A stretch of 64,000 bases of DNA from Calliopsis andreniformis (lineage: Eukaryota; Arthropoda; Insecta; Hymenoptera; Andrenidae). Location of the stretch: the NCBI RefSeq assembly GCF_051401765.1, contig NW_027480422.1:10868001-10932000 (forward strand), read 5' to 3'. Of the stretch, positions 1-14,579 are shown one piece after another. Every line of letters starts with the position of its first letter. Position 1 is the first letter of the stretch. The notes beneath the pieces are model-generated. The model did no database searches and had not been told where the DNA came from. It worked only from the letters and a program-made list of their open reading frames with translations. Made by a program: the position numbers and the translations under genes.

Positions 1-2667
1 AATAGCTAGGACCTTAGAAGTCAACGCCAGACGCATAAAATACAATAAAAATACAACAGCTTTTCCATTGTATAAAAGGTATAATTGCAACCAATGTGAA
101 AGTAATGGTCACTTCTACGTTCCAGGCAACATAGGCTTCACTCTTGGACGTTGCCCCACCAGATCGAAAAGTTAGGGCCTAAGAAGTCAACGCCAGAAGC
201 ATAAAATAAAATGAAATTGCAACAGTTTTTCCATCGTATAACAGGTATAATTGCAACCAGTGTGAAAGTGATGGTCATTTCTTCGTTGCTGGCAACCTAT
301 TCATCACTCTAGGGCGTTGGTCCACCAGATCCAATAGTTAGGGCCTAAGAAACCGACGCCAGGAGCATAAAATACAAAATAAATCCAACAGCTTTTCCAT
401 CGTATAAAAACAATAGTTGCAACCAGTGTGAAAGTAATTGTCATTTCTACGTTCCGGGCAACATAGTCTTCACTCTAGGGCGTTGCTCTACCAGATCGAA
501 TAGCTACGGCCTTAGTAGTCAACGCCAGAATCATAAAATACAATATAAATACAACAGTTTCTCCATGGTATAAGTGGAATAATTGCGACCAGTGTGAAAG
601 TGGTAGTCATTTCCACGTTCCGGGCAACCTAGGCTTGACACTAGGGCGTTGTTCCTCCAGATCGAATAGTCAGGGCCTACGGAGTCAACGCCAGATGCAT
701 AAAGTACAATATAAATACAACAGTTTTTTCATCGTATAAAGCGAATAATTGCAATCGGTGTGAAAGTTATGGTCATATCTACGTTTCGGCCATCCTAGGC
801 TTCACTCTAGGGAGTTGCTCCACCAGATCGAATAGTTAGGGCGTTAGAAGTCAACGCCCGAAGAATAAAATACAATGAAAATGCAACGGTTTTTCCATCG
901 TATAACACGAATAATTGCATCCAGTGTGAAAGTGATAGTCATTTCTACGTTCCGGACAACCTAGGCTTCACTGTGTGGTGTTGCTCCACCAGATCGAATA
1001 GCTAGGGCCCAAGAAGTCAACGCCAGAAGCATAAAATACAATATAAATACAACAGTTTTTGCATCGTATAATATGAATAATTGGAAACAGTTTGAAAGTA
1101 ATGGTCATTTCTACGTTCCGGGCAACCTAGGCTTCACTCTAGGGTGTTGGTCCACCAGATCGTATAGCTAGGGCCTAAGAAGCCAACGCCAGAAGCATAA
1201 AATACAATATAAGTACAACACTATTTCCATCGTATAAAACGAATAATTGCAACCGGTGTGAAAATTATTGTCCTTTCTACGTTCCGGGCAACCTAGGATT
1301 CACTCTAGGGCGTTGCTACACCAGATCGAATAGTTAGGGCCTGAGAAATTATCGCCCGAAGCATATAATACAATAAAAATACAACAGTTTTTCCATCGTA
1401 TAACAGGAATAACTGCAACCAGTGTGAAGGTAATGGTCATATCTACGTTCCGGGCAACCTAGGCTTCACTCTAGGACGTTGCTCCACCAGATCGAATGGT
1501 TAGGGCTTTAGAAGTCAACGACCGAAGCATAAAATACAAAATAAATACAACAGTTTTTCCATCGTATAAAACGAATAATTGCAACCAGTGTGAAGGTTAT
1601 CGTCATTTCTACGTTCCTGGCAACCTAGGCCTCTCTCTAGGGCGTTGCTCCACCAGATCGAATAGTTAGGGCCATAGAAGTCAACGCCCGAAGCATAAAA
1701 TACAATAAAAATACAATAGTTTTTCCATCGTATAAAATGAATAATTGCAATCAGTGTGAAGGTAATGGTCATTTCTACGTTCCGGGCAACCTAAGCTTCA
1801 CTCTAGGGCGTTGCTCCACCAGATCCAATACTTAGGGCCTAAGGAGTCAACGCCCGAAGCATAAAATACAATAAAGATACTACAGTTTTTCCATCGTATA
1901 AAACGAATAATTGCATCCAGTGTGAAAGTAACGGCCATATCTACGTTCCGGGCAACATAGGCTTGACTCTAGGGCGTTGCTCCACCAGAACGAATACTTA
2001 GGGCCTTAGAAGTCAACGCCCGAAGCATAAAATACAATAAAGATACAACAGCTTTTCCATCGTATAACAGGAGTAATTGCAACCAGTGTGAAAGTGATGG
2101 TCATTTCTACGTTCCGGGCAACCTAGGCTTCACCCTAGGCCCTTGCTCAACCAGATCGAATAGCTAGGGCTTTACAAGTCAACGCCCGAAGCATAAAATA
2201 CAAAATAAATACAACAGTTTTTCCATCGTATAAAACGAATAATTGCAACCAGTGTGAAGGTAATGGTCATTTCTGCGTTCCGGGCAACCTAGGATTCACT
2301 CTAGGGCGTTGCTGCACCAGATCGAGTAGTTAGGGCCTGAGAAGTTAACGCCCGAAGCATATAATACAATAAAAATACAACAGTTTTTCCATCGTATAAC
2401 AGGAATAACTGCCACCAATGTGAAGGTAATGGTCATTTCTGCGTTCCGGGCAACCTGGGATTCACTCTAGGGCGTTGCTGCACCAGATCGAATAGTTAGG
2501 GCCCGAGAAGTCAACGCCCGAAGCATATAATACAATAAAAATACAACAGTATTTCCATCGTATAACAGGAATAACTGCAACCAGTGTGAAAGTAATGGTC
2601 ATTTCTGCGTTCCGGGCAACCTATGCTTCGCTCTAGGGCGTTGCTCAACCAGATCGAAAAGCTAGGG
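1..2667 (-). repeat. Left-end satellite segment, mixed monomers
   Basis: About 16 monomers without a clear higher-order repeat. Local echoes exist: the variant GCATATAATA occurs at 1361, 2357 and 2523, that is at 6-monomer and 1-monomer spacing. The stretch around 1501-1772 resembles 21081-21352. Nothing other than satellite is seen. Confidence 0.85.
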
Positions 2668-4281
2668 CCTTAGAAGTCAACGCCCGAAGCATAAAATACA
2701 AAATAAATACAACAGTTTTTCCATCGTATAAAACGAATAATTGCAACCAGTGTGAAAGTTACGGTCATTTCTACGTTCCTGGAAACCTAGGCTTGACTCT
2801 AGGGCGTTGCTCCACCAGATCGAATAGTTAGGGCCTTAGAAGTCAACGCCCGAAGCATAAAATACAATAAAAATACAATAGTTCTTCCATCGTATTAAAT
2901 GAATAATTGCAATCAGTGTGAAGGTAATGGTCATTTCTACGTTCCGGGCAACCTAGGCTTTACTCTAGGGCGTTGCTCCACCAGATCGAATGGTCACGGC
3001 CTATGAAGTCAACGCCCGAAGCATAAAATACAATAAAGATACTACAGATTTTCCATCGTATAACAGGAGTAATTGCAACCAGTGTGAAAGTGATGGTCAT
3101 TCCTACGTTCCGGGCAACCTATGCTCCACTCTAGGGCGTTGTTCCACCACATCCAATTGTTAGGGCCTTGGAAGTCAACGCCAGAAGCATAAAATACAAA
3201 ACAAATACAACAGTTTTTCCATCGCATAAAACGAATAATAGCAACCGGTGTGAAAGTTATGGTCATTTCTACGTGCCGGTCAAGCTAGGCTTCACCCTAG
3301 GGCGTTGCTCCACCAGAGAGAATCGTTAGTGCCTTAGATGTCAACGCCCGAAGCATAAAATACAATGAAAATGCAACGGTTTTTCCATCGTATAACACGA
3401 ATAACTGCAACCCGTGTGAAAGTGATAGTCATTTCTACGCTCGGGGAAACCTAGGCTTCAATCTAGGGCGTTGTTCCACCAGATGGAATAGCATGGGCCT
3501 AAGAAGTCAACGCCAGAAACATAAAATACAATATAAGTACAACAGTTTTTCCATCCTATAAAACGAATAATTGCATCCAGTGTGAAAGTAATAGCCATTT
3601 CTACGTACCGGCAACCTAGGCTTCACTCCAGGGCGTTGCTCCACCACATCGAACAGTTAGTGTCTTAGAAGTCAACGCCCGAAGCATACAGTACAATAAA
3701 GATAGAACAGATTTTCCATCGTATAACAGGAGTAATTGCAACCAGTGTGAAAGTGATGGTCATTTCTACGTTCCGGGCAACCTATGCTTCACTCTAGGGC
3801 GTTGTCCCACCACATCGAATTGTTAGGGCCTTGGAAGTCAACGCCAGAAGCATAAAATACAAAACAAATACAACAGTTTTTCCATCGTATAAAACAAATA
3901 ATAGCAACGGGTGTGAAAGTTATGGTCATTTCTACGTTCCGGTCAACCTAGGCTTCACTCGAGGGCGTTGCTCCACCTGATAGAATCGTTAGGGCCTTAG
4001 ATGTCAACGCCCGAAGCATAAAATACAATGAAAATGCAACGGTTTTTCCGTCGTATAAAACGAATAATTGCAACCAGTGTGAAAGTTATGGTCATTTCTA
4101 CGTTCCTGGCAACCTAGGCTTGACTCTAGGGCGTTGCTCCACCAGATAGAATAGTTAGGGCCTTAGAAGTCAACGCCCGAAGCATAAAATACAATAAAAA
4201 TACAATAGTGTTTCCATCGTATTAAATGAATAATTGCAATCAGTGTGAAGGTGATGGTCACTTCTACGTTCCGGGCAACCT
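2668..4281 (-). repeat. Higher-order segment, block 0
   Basis: This roughly 1.6-kb segment matches about 4991-6604 at an offset of 2323 bp (14 monomers less 1 bp) with few differences. The stretch 3042-3266 is identical in reading to 5365-5589. It also corresponds to the first part of the mosaic third copy beginning near 14580. Homology to the downstream copy stops near 4281, where this copy reads CTTCACTC followed by AATGGTCAGGG and the other reads CTTGACTC followed by AATAGTTAGGG. Confidence 0.8.
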
Positions 4282-5284
4282 AGGCTTCACTCTAGGGCGT
4301 TGCTCCACCAGATCGAATGGTCAGGGCCTAAGAAGTCAACGCCCGAAGCATAAAATACCATAAAGATACAACAGATATTCCATCGCATAAAACGAATACT
4401 AGCAACCGGTGAGAAAGTTATGGTCATTTCTAAGTGCCGGTCAACCTAGGCTTCACCCTAGGGAGTTGCTCCACCAGATAGAATCGTTAGTGCCTTAGAT
4501 GTCAACGCCCGAAGCATAAAATACAATAAAAATACAATAGTTCTTCCATCGTATTAAATGAATAATTGCAATCAGTGTGAAGGTAATGGTCATTTCTACG
4601 TTCCGGGCAACCTAGGCTTCACTCTAGGGCGTTGCTCCACCAGATCGAATGGTCACGGCCTAAGAAGTCAACGCCCGAAGCATAAAATACAATAAAGATA
4701 CTACAGATTTTCCATCGTATAACAGGTGTAATTGCAACCAGTGTGAAAGTGATGGTCATTCCTACGTTCCGGGCAACCTATGCTCCACTCTAGGGCGCTC
4801 CTCCACCAGATCGAATAGTTAGGGCCTTAGAAGTCATCGCCCGAAGCATGAAATACAATAAAGATACAACAGTTTTTCCATTATATAAAACGAATAATTT
4901 CAGCCGGTGTGAAGGTTATGGTCATTTCTACGTTCCGGGCAACCTAGGCTTCACTCTAGGGCGTTGCTCCGCCAGATCGAATAGTTACGGCCTTAGAAGT
5001 CAACGCCCGAAGCATAAAATACAAAATAAATACAACAGTTTTTCCATCGTATAAAACAAATAATTGCAACCAGTGTGAAAGTTACGGTCATTTCTACGTT
5101 CCTGGAAACCGAGGCTTGACTCTAGGGCGTTGCTCCACCAGATCGAATAGTTAGGGCCTTAGAAGTCAACGCCCGAAGCATAAAATACAATAAAAATACA
5201 ATAGTTCCTCCATCGTATTAAATGAATAATTGCAATCAGTGTGAAGGTAATGGTCATTTCTACGTTCCGGGCAACCTAGGCTTC
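4282..5284 (-). repeat. Link segment between block 0 and the 27-monomer duplication
   Basis: About six monomers. The stretch 4541-4790 repeats a local variant pair also found at about 2870-3130. The stretch 4300-4600 recurs near 16250-16550 in the third copy. Satellite only. Confidence 0.75.
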
Positions 5285-8200
5285 ACTCTAGGGCGTTGCT
5301 CGACCAGATCGAATGTTCACGGCCTAAGAAGTCAACGCCCGAAGCATAAAATACAATAAAGATACTACAGATTTTCCATCGTATAACAGGAGTAATTGCA
5401 ACCAGTGTGAAAGTGATGGTCATTCCTACGTTCCGGGCAACCTATGCTCCACTCTAGGGCGTTGTTCCACCACATCCAATTGTTAGGGCCTTGGAAGTCA
5501 ACGCCAGAAGCATAAAATACAAAACAAATACAACAGTTTTTCCATCGCATAAAACGAATAATAGCAACCGGTGTGAAAGTTATGGTCATTTCTAAGTGCC
5601 GGTCAACCTAGGCTTCACCCTAGGGCGTTGCTCCACCAGAGAGAATCGTTAGTGCCTTAGATGTCAACGCCCGAAGCATAAAATACAATGAAAATGCAAC
5701 GGTTTTTCCATCGTATAACACGAATAACTGCAACCCGTGTGAAAGTGATAGTCATTTCTACGCTCGGGGAAACCTAGGCTTCAATCTAGGGCGTTGTTCC
5801 ACCAGATGGAATAGCATGGGCCTAAGAAGTCAACGCCAGAAACATAAAATACAATATAAGTACAACAGTTTTTCCATCCTATAAAACGAATAATTGCATC
5901 CAGTGTGAAAGTAATAGCCATTTCTACGTACCGGCAACCTAGGCTTCACTCTAGGGCGTTGCTCCACCACATCGAACAGTTAGTGTCTTAGAAGTCAACG
6001 CCCGAAGCATACAGTACAATAAAGATAAAACAGATTTTCCATCGTATAACAGGAGTAATTGCAACCAGTGTGAAAGTGATGGTCATTTCTACGTTCCGGG
6101 CAACCTATGCTTCACTCTAGGGCGTTGTCCCACCACATCGAATTGTTAGGGCCTTGGAAGTCAACGCCAGAAGCATAAAATACAAAACAAATACAACAGT
6201 TTTTCCATCGTATAAAACAAATAATAGCAACGGGTGTGAAAGTTATGGTCATTTCTACGTTCCGGTCAACCTAGGCTTCACTCGAGGGCGTTGCTCCACC
6301 AGATAGAATCGTTAGGGCCTTAGATGTCAACGCCCGAAGCATAAAATACAATGAAAATGCAACGGTTTTTCCGTCGTATAAAACGAATAATTGCAACCAG
6401 TGTGAAAGTTATGGTCATTTCTACGTTCCTGGCAACCTAGGCTTGACTCTAGGGCGTTGCTCCACCAGATAGAATAGTTAGGGCCTTAGAAGTCAACGCC
6501 CGAAGCATAAAATACAATAAAAATACAATAGTGTTTCCATCGTATTAAATGAATAATTGCAATCAGTGTGAAGGTGATGGTCACTTCTACGTTCCGGGCA
6601 ACCTAGGCTTGACTCTAGGGCGTTGCTCCACCAGATAGAATAGTTAGGGCCTTAGAAGTCAACGCCCGAAGCATAAAATACAATAAAAATACAATAGTGT
6701 TTCCATCGTATTAAATGAATAATTGCAATCAGTGTGAAGGTGATGGTCACTTCTACGTTCCGGGCAACCTAGGCTTCACTCTAGGGCGTTGCTCCACCAG
6801 ATCGAATGGTCACGGCCTAAGAAGTCAACGCCCGAAGCATAAAATACAATAAAGATACTACAGATTTTCCATCGTATAACAGGTGTAATTGCAACCAGTG
6901 TGAAAGTGATGGTCATTCCTACGTTCCGGGCAACCTATGCTCCACTCTAGGGCGTTATTCCACCACATCCAATTGTTAGGGCCTTGGAAGTCAACGCCAG
7001 AAACATAAAATACAAAAGAAATACAACAGTTTTTCCATCGCATAAAACGAATAATAACAACCGGTGTGAAAGTTATGGTCATTTCTAAGTGCCGGTCAAC
7101 CTAGGCTTCACCCTAGGGCGTTGCTCCACCAGAGAGAATCGTTAGTGCCTTAGATGTCAACGCCCGAAGCATAAAATACAATGAAAATGCACCGGTTTTT
7201 CCATCGTATAACACGAATAACTGCAACCCGTGTGAAAGTGATAGTCATTTCTACGCTCGGGGAAACCTAGGCTTCAATCTAGGGCGTTGTTCCATCAGAT
7301 CGAATAGCAAGGGCCTAAGAAGTCAACGCCAGAAACATAAAATACAATATAAGTACAACAGTTTTTCCATCGTATAAAACGAATAATTGCATCCAGTATG
7401 AAAGTAATAGCCATTTCTACGTACCGGCAACCTGGGCTTCACTCTAGGGCGTTGCTCCACCACAACGAACAGTTAGTGTCTTAGAAGTCAACGCCCGAAG
7501 CATACAGTACAATAAAGATAAAACAGATTTTCCATCGTATAACAGGAGTAATTGCAACCAGTGTGAAAGTGATGGTCATTTCTACGTTCCGGGCAACCTG
7601 TGCTTCACTCTAGGGCGTTGTCCCACCACATCGAATTGTTAGGGCCTTGGAAGTCAACGCCAGAAGCATAAAGTACAAAACAAATACAACAGTTTTTCCA
7701 TCGTATAAAACGAATAATAGCAACGGGTATGAAAGTTATGGTCATTTCTACGTTCCGGTCAACCTAGGCTTCACTCGAGGGCGTTGCTCCACCAGATAGA
7801 ATCGTTAGGGCCTTAGATGTCAACGCCCGAAGCATAAAATACAATGAAAATGCAACGGTTTTTCCATCGTATAACACGAATAATTGCAACCCGTGTGAAT
7901 GTGATAGGCATTTCTACGTTCCAGGCAACCTAGGCTTCACTGTAGGGTGTTGCCCTACCAAACCGAATAGCTAGGGCCTTAGAAGTCTACGCCCGGGGCA
8001 TATAATACAGAATAAGCACAACAGTTTTTCCATCGTATAAAACGAATAATTGCATCCAGTGTGAAAGTAATGGCCATATCTACGTTACGGGCAAACTAGG
8101 CTTGGCTCTACGGCGTTGCTCCACCAGATCGAATGGTTATGGCCTCAGAAGACAACGCCCGAAGCATAAAATACAATAAAGATACAACAGTTTTTCCATT

Positions 8201-9765
8201 TTATAACAGGAGTAATTGCAACCAGTGTGAAAGTGATGGTCATTTCTACGTTCCGTGCAAGCTAGGCTTCACTCTAGGGCGTTGTTCCGCCAGGACGAAT
8301 TGTTAAGGACTTAGAAGTCAACGCCAGAAGCGTAAAATACGAAACAAATGCAACAGTTTTTCCATCGTATAAAACGAATAATTTCAGCCGGTGTGAAGGT
8401 TATGGTCATTTCTACGTTCCGGGCAACCTAGGCTTCACTCTAGGGCGTTGCTCCACCAGATCGTATAGTTAGGGCCATAGAAGTCAACGCCCGAAGCATA
8501 AAATACAATAAAGATACAACAGTTTTTCCATCGTATAACAGGAGTAATTGCAACCAGCGTGAAGGTTGTGGTCATTTCTACGTTCCGTGCAACCTAGCCC
8601 TCACTCTACGGCGTTGTTCCACCACATCGATGTATTAGGGCCTTAGAAGTTAACGCCAGAAGCATAAAATACAAAACAAATAAAACAGTTTTTCCATCGT
8701 ACAAAGCGAATAATTGCAACCGGTGTGAAAGTTATGGTCATATCTACGTTTCGGCCATCCTAGGCTTCACTCTAGGGAAGTTGCTCCACCAGATCGAATA
8801 GTTAGGGCGTCAGAAGTCAACGCCCGAAGCATAAAATACAATGAAGATGCAACGGTTTTTCCATCGTATAACACGAATAATTGCATCCAGTGTGAAAGTG
8901 ATTGTCATTTCTACGTTCCGGGCAACCTAGGCTTCACTGTGTGGTGTTGCTCCACCAGATCGTATAGCTAGGGCCCAAGAAGTCAACGCCAGAAGCATAA
9001 AATACAATATAAATACAACAGTTTTTGCATCCTATTATATGAATAATTGCAAACAGTGTGAAAGTAATGGTCATTTCTACGTTCCGTGCAACCTAGGCTT
9101 GACTCTAGGGCGGTGCCGCACCAGATCGAATAGTTAGGGCCTTAGAAGTCAACGCACGAAGCATAAAATACAGTAAAGATACAACTGTTTTTCCATCGTA
9201 TAACTGGAATAATTGAAACCAGTGTGAAAGCGATAGTCATTTCTACGTTGCGGGCATCCCAGGCTTTAATCTAGGGCGTTGTTCCATCAGATCGAATAGT
9301 AAGGGCCTAAGAAGCCAACGTCAGAAGCATAAAATACAATATAAGTACAACAGTATTTCCATCGTATAAAACGAATAATTGCAACCGGTGTGAATATTAT
9401 TGTCATTTCTACGTTCCGGGCAACCTAGGCTTCACTCTAGGACGTTGCCCCACCAGATCGAATAGTTAGGGCCTAAGAAGTCAACGCCAGAAGCATAAAA
9501 TACAATATGAATACAACAGATTTTCCATCGTATAACAGGAATAATTGCAACCAGTGTGAAAGTAATGCCCATTTCTACGTTCCGGGTATCAGAGACTTAA
9601 CACTGAAGCATTGCTCCACCCAGATCGAATAGCTAGGGACTTAGAATTCAACGCCAGAAGCATAAAATACAATAAAAATACAATAGTTTTTCATCGTATA
9701 ACAGGAATAATTGCATCCAGTGTGAAAGTAGTGGTCATTTCTACGTTCCGGGCAACCTAGGCTTG
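5285..9765 (-). repeat. 27-monomer (4481-bp) higher-order unit, copy 1
   Basis: This unit repeats directly downstream with a constant offset of 4481 bp: 5365 to 9846, 6858 to 11339, and the odd ACTGAAGCATTGCTCC variant at about 9602 to 14083. On reading I found only isolated differences from copy 2, for example a T/C near 7030 and 11511, an A/C near 7190, a G/A near 7590, a G/T near 7946 and a C/T near 8591. Its first part also matches block 0 and it contains an internal echo at 1493 bp (9 monomers), seen by comparing 5365 with 6858. Confidence 0.9.
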
Positions 9766-12700
9766 ACTCTAGGGCGTTGCTCGACCAGATCGAATGTTCA
9801 CGGCCTAAGAAGTCAACGCCCGAAGCATAAAATACAATAAAGATACTACAGATTTTCCATCGTATAACAGGAGTAATTGCAACCAGTGTGAAAGTGATGG
9901 TCATTCCTACGTTCCGGGCAACCTATGCTCCACTCTAGGGCGTTGTTCCACCACATCCAATTGTTAGGGCCTTGGAAGTCAACGCCAGAAGCATAAAATA
10001 CAAAACAAATACAACAGTTTTTCCATCGCATAAAACGAATAATAGCAACCGGTGTGAAAGTTATGGTCATTTCTAAGTGCCGGTCAACCTAGGCTTCACC
10101 CTAGGGCGTTGCTCCACCAGAGAGAATCGTTAGTGCCTTAGATGTCAACGCCCGAAGCATAAAATACAATGAAAATGCAACGGTTTTTCCATCGTATAAC
10201 ACGAATAACTGCAACCCGTGTGAAAGTGATAGTCATTTCTACGCTCGGGGAAACCTAGGCTTCAATCTAGGGCGTTGTTCCACCAGATGGAATAGCATGG
10301 GCCTAAGAAGTCAACGCCAGAAACATAAAATACAATATAAGTACAACAGTTTTTCCATCCTATAAAACGAATAATTGCATCCAGTGTGAAAGTAATAGCC
10401 ATTTCTACGTACCGGCAACCTAGGCTTCACTCTAGGGCGTTGCTCCACCACATCGAACAGTTAGTGTCTTAGAAGTCAACGCCCGAAGCATACAGTACAA
10501 TAAAGATAAAACAGATTTTCCATCGTATAACAGGAGTAATTGCAACCAGTGTGAAAGTGATGGTCATTTCTACGTTCCGGGCAACCTATGCTTCACTCTA
10601 GGGCGTTGTCCCACCACATCGAATTGTTAGGGCCTTGGAAGTCAACGCCAGAAGCATAAAATACAAAACAAATACAACAGTTTTTCCATCGTATAAAACA
10701 AATAATAGCAACGGGTGTGAAAGTTATGGTCATTTCTACGTTCCGGTCAACCTAGGCTTCACTCGAGGGCGTTGCTCCACCAGATAGAATCGTTAGGGCC
10801 TTAGATGTCAACGCCCGAAGCATAAAATACAATGAAAATGCAACGGTTTTTCCGTCGTATAAAACGAATAATTGCAACCAGTGTGAAAGTTATGGTCATT
10901 TCTACGTTCCTGGCAACCTAGGCTTGACTCTAGGGCGTTGCTCCACCAGATAGAATAGTTAGGGCCTTAGAAGTCAACGCCCGAAGCATAAAATACAATA
11001 AAAATACAATAGTGTTTCCATCGTATTAAATGAATAATTGCAATCAGTGTGAAGGTGATGGTCACTTCTACGTTCCGGGCAACCTAGGCTTGACTCTAGG
11101 GCGTTGCTCCACCAGATAGAATAGTTAGGGCCTTAGAAGTCAACGCCCGAAGCATAAAATACAATAAAAATACAATAGTGTTTCCATCGTATTAAATGAA
11201 TAATTGCAATCAGTGTGAAGGTGATGGTCACTTCTACGTTCCGGGCAACCTAGGCTTCACTCTAGGGCGTTGCTCCACCAGATCGAATGGTCACGGCCTA
11301 AGAAGTCAACGCCCGAAGCATAAAATACAATAAAGATACTACAGATTTTCCATCGTATAACAGGTGTAATTGCAACCAGTGTGAAAGTGATGGTCATTCC
11401 TACGTTCCGGGCAACCTATGCTCCACTCTAGGGCGTTATTCCACCACATCCAATTGTTAGGGCCTTGGAAGTCAACGCCAGAAACATAAAATACAAAAGA
11501 AATACAACAGCTTTTCCATCGCATAAAACGAATAATAACAACCGGTGTGAAAGTTATGGTCATTTCTAAGTGCCGGTCAACCTAGGCTTCACCCTAGGGC
11601 GTTGCTCCACCAGAGAGAATCGTTAGTGCCTTAGATGTCAACGCCCGAAGCATAAAATACAATGAAAATGCAACGGTTTTTCCATCGTATAACACGAATA
11701 ACTGCAACCCGTGTGAAAGTGATAGTCATTTCTACGCTCGGGGAAACCTAGGCTTCAATCTAGGGCGTTGTTCCATCAGATCGAATAGCAAGGGCCTAAG
11801 AAGTCAACGCCAGAAACATAAAATACAATATAAGTACAACAGTTTTTCCATCGTATAAAACGAATAATTGCATCCAGTATGAAAGTAATAGCCATTTCTA
11901 CGTACCGGCAACCTGGGCTTCACTCTAGGGCGTTGCTCCACCACAACGAACAGTTAGTGTCTTAGAAGTCAACGCCCGAAGCATACAGTACAATAAAGAT
12001 AAAACAGATTTTCCATCGTATAACAGGAGTAATTGCAACCAGTGTGAAAGTGATGGTCATTTCTACGTTCCGGGCAACCTATGCTTCACTCTAGGGCGTT
12101 GTCCCACCACATCGAATTGTTAGGGCCTTGGAAGTCAACGCCAGAAGCATAAAGTACAAAACAAATACAACAGTTTTTCCATCGTATAAAACGAATAATA
12201 GCAACGGGTATGAAAGTTATGGTCATTTCTACGTTCCGGTCAACCTAGGCTTCACTCGAGGGCGTTGCTCCACCAGATAGAATCGTTAGGGCCTTAGATG
12301 TCAACGCCCGAAGCATAAAATACAATGAAAATGCAACGGTTTTTCCATCGTATAACACGAATAATTGCAACCCGTGTGAATGTGATAGGCATTTCTACGT
12401 TCCAGGCAACCTAGGCTTCACTGTAGTGTGTTGCCCTACCAAACCGAATAGCTAGGGCCTTAGAAGTCTACGCCCGGGGCATATAATACAGAATAAGCAC
12501 AACAGTTTTTCCATCGTATAAAACGAATAATTGCATCCAGTGTGAAAGTAATGGCCATATCTACGTTACGGGCAAACTAGGCTTGGCTCTACGGCGTTGC
12601 TCCACCAGATCGAATGGTTATGGCCTCAGAAGACAACGCCCGAAGCATAAAATACAATAAAGATACAACAGTTTTTCCATTTTATAACAGGAGTAATTGC

Positions 12701-14261
12701 AACCAGTGTGAAAGTGATGGTCATTTCTACGTTCCGTGCAAGCTAGGCTTCACTCTAGGGCGTTGTTCCGCCAGGACGAATTGTTAAGGACTTAGAAGTC
12801 AACGCCAGAAGCGTAAAATACGAAACAAATGCAACAGTTTTTCCATCGTATAAAACGAATAATTTCAGCCGGTGTGAAGGTTATGGTCATTTCTACGTTC
12901 CGGGCAACCTAGGCTTCACTCTAGGGCGTTGCTCCACCAGATCGTATAGTTAGGGCCATAGAAGTCAACGCCCGAAGCATAAAATACAATAAAGATACAA
13001 CAGTTTTTCCATCGTATAACAGGAGTAATTGCAACCAGCGTGAAGGTTGTGGTCATTTCTACGTTCCGTGCAACCTAGCCTTCACTCTACGGCGTTGTTC
13101 CACCACATCGATGTATTAGGGCCTTAGAAGTTAACGCCAGAAGCATAAAATACAAAACAAATAAAACAGTTTTTCCATCGTACAAAGCGAATAATTGCAA
13201 CCGGTGTGAAAGTTATGGTCATATCTACGTTTCGGCCATCCTAGGCTTCACTCTAGGGAAGTTGCTCCACCAGATCGAATAGTTAGGGCGTCAGAAGTCA
13301 ACGCCCGAAGCATAAAATACAATGAAGATGCAACGGTTTTTCCATCGTATAACACGAATAATTGCATCCAGTGTGAAAGTGATTGTCATTTCTACGTTCC
13401 GGGCAACCTAGGCTTCACTGTGTGGTGTTGCTCCACCAGATCGTATAGCTAGGGCCCAAGAAGTCAACGCCAGAAGCATAAAATACAATATAAATACAAC
13501 AGTTTTTGCATCCTATTATATGAATAATTGCAAACAGTGTGAAAGTAATGGTCATTTCTACGTTCCGTGCAACCTAGGCTTGACTCTAGGGCGGTGCCGC
13601 ACCAGATCGAATAGTTAGGGCCTTAGAAGTCAACGCACGAAGCATAAAATACAGTAAAGATACAACTGTTTTTCCATCGTATAACTGGAATAATTGAAAC
13701 CAGTGTGAAAGCGATAGTCATTTCTACGTTGCGGGCATCCCAGGCTTTAATCTAGGGCGTTGTTCCATCAGATCGAATAGTAAGGGCCTAAGAAGCCAAC
13801 GTCAGAAGCATAAAATACAATATAAGTACAACAGTATTTCCATCGTATAAAACGAATAATTGCAACCGGTGTGAATATTATTGTCATTTCTACGTTCCGG
13901 GCAACCTAGGCTTCACTCTAGGACGTTGCCCCACCAGATCGAATAGTTAGGGCCTAAGAAGTCAACGCCAGAAGCATAAAATACAATATGAATACAACAG
14001 ATTTTCCATCGTATAACAGGAATAATTGCAACCAGTGTGAAAGTAATGCCCATTTCTACGTTCCGGGTATCAGAGACTTAACACTGAAGCATTGCTCCAC
14101 CCAGATCGAATAGCTAGGGACTTAGAATTCAACGCCAGAAGCATAAAATACAATAAAAATACAATAGTTTTTCATCGTATAACAGGAATAATTGCATCCA
14201 GTGTGAAAGTAGTGGTCATTTCTACGTTCCGGGCAACCTAGGCTTGACTCTAGGGCGTTGC
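9766..14261 (-). repeat. 27-monomer (4481-bp) higher-order unit, copy 2
   Basis: A direct tandem copy of 5285-9765. The left boundary is sharp: just before it, the sequence reads GGAATAATTGCATCCAGTGT where the copy 1 counterpart (about 5221-5245) reads TGAATAATTGCAATCAGTGT. The match ends near 14262, where copy 2 reads GCTCCACCAG and the next-unit start would read GCTCGACCAG. Near-identity over 4.5 kb, with adjacent monomers much more different, indicates recent duplication by unequal exchange or a related process, or an assembly duplication. Confidence 0.9.
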
Positions 14262-14579
14262 TCCACCAGATCGAATAGTTAGGGCCTTAGAAGTCAACGC
14301 CCGAAGCATAAAGTACAATTAAAATACAATAGTTTTTCAACCGTATAAAATGAATAATTGCAATCAGTGTGAAGGTAATGGTCATTTCTGCGTTCCGGGC
14401 AACCTAGGATTCACTCTGGGGCGTTGCTACACCAGATCGAATAGTTAGGGCCTTAGAAGTCTACGCCCGGAGCATAAAATGCAATAAAAATACAACAGTA
14501 TTTCCAACGTATAAAACGAATAATGGCAACCGGTGTGAAAATTATGGTCATTTCTACGTTCCTGGCAACCTAGGCTTGA
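14262..14579 (-). repeat. Link segment of about two monomers
   Basis: Two monomers that do not follow the 4481-bp register. They carry variants such as GGGGCGTTGCTACACC and ATTTCCAACGTATAAAACG that differ from the aligned part of copy 1. Satellite only. Confidence 0.7.
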
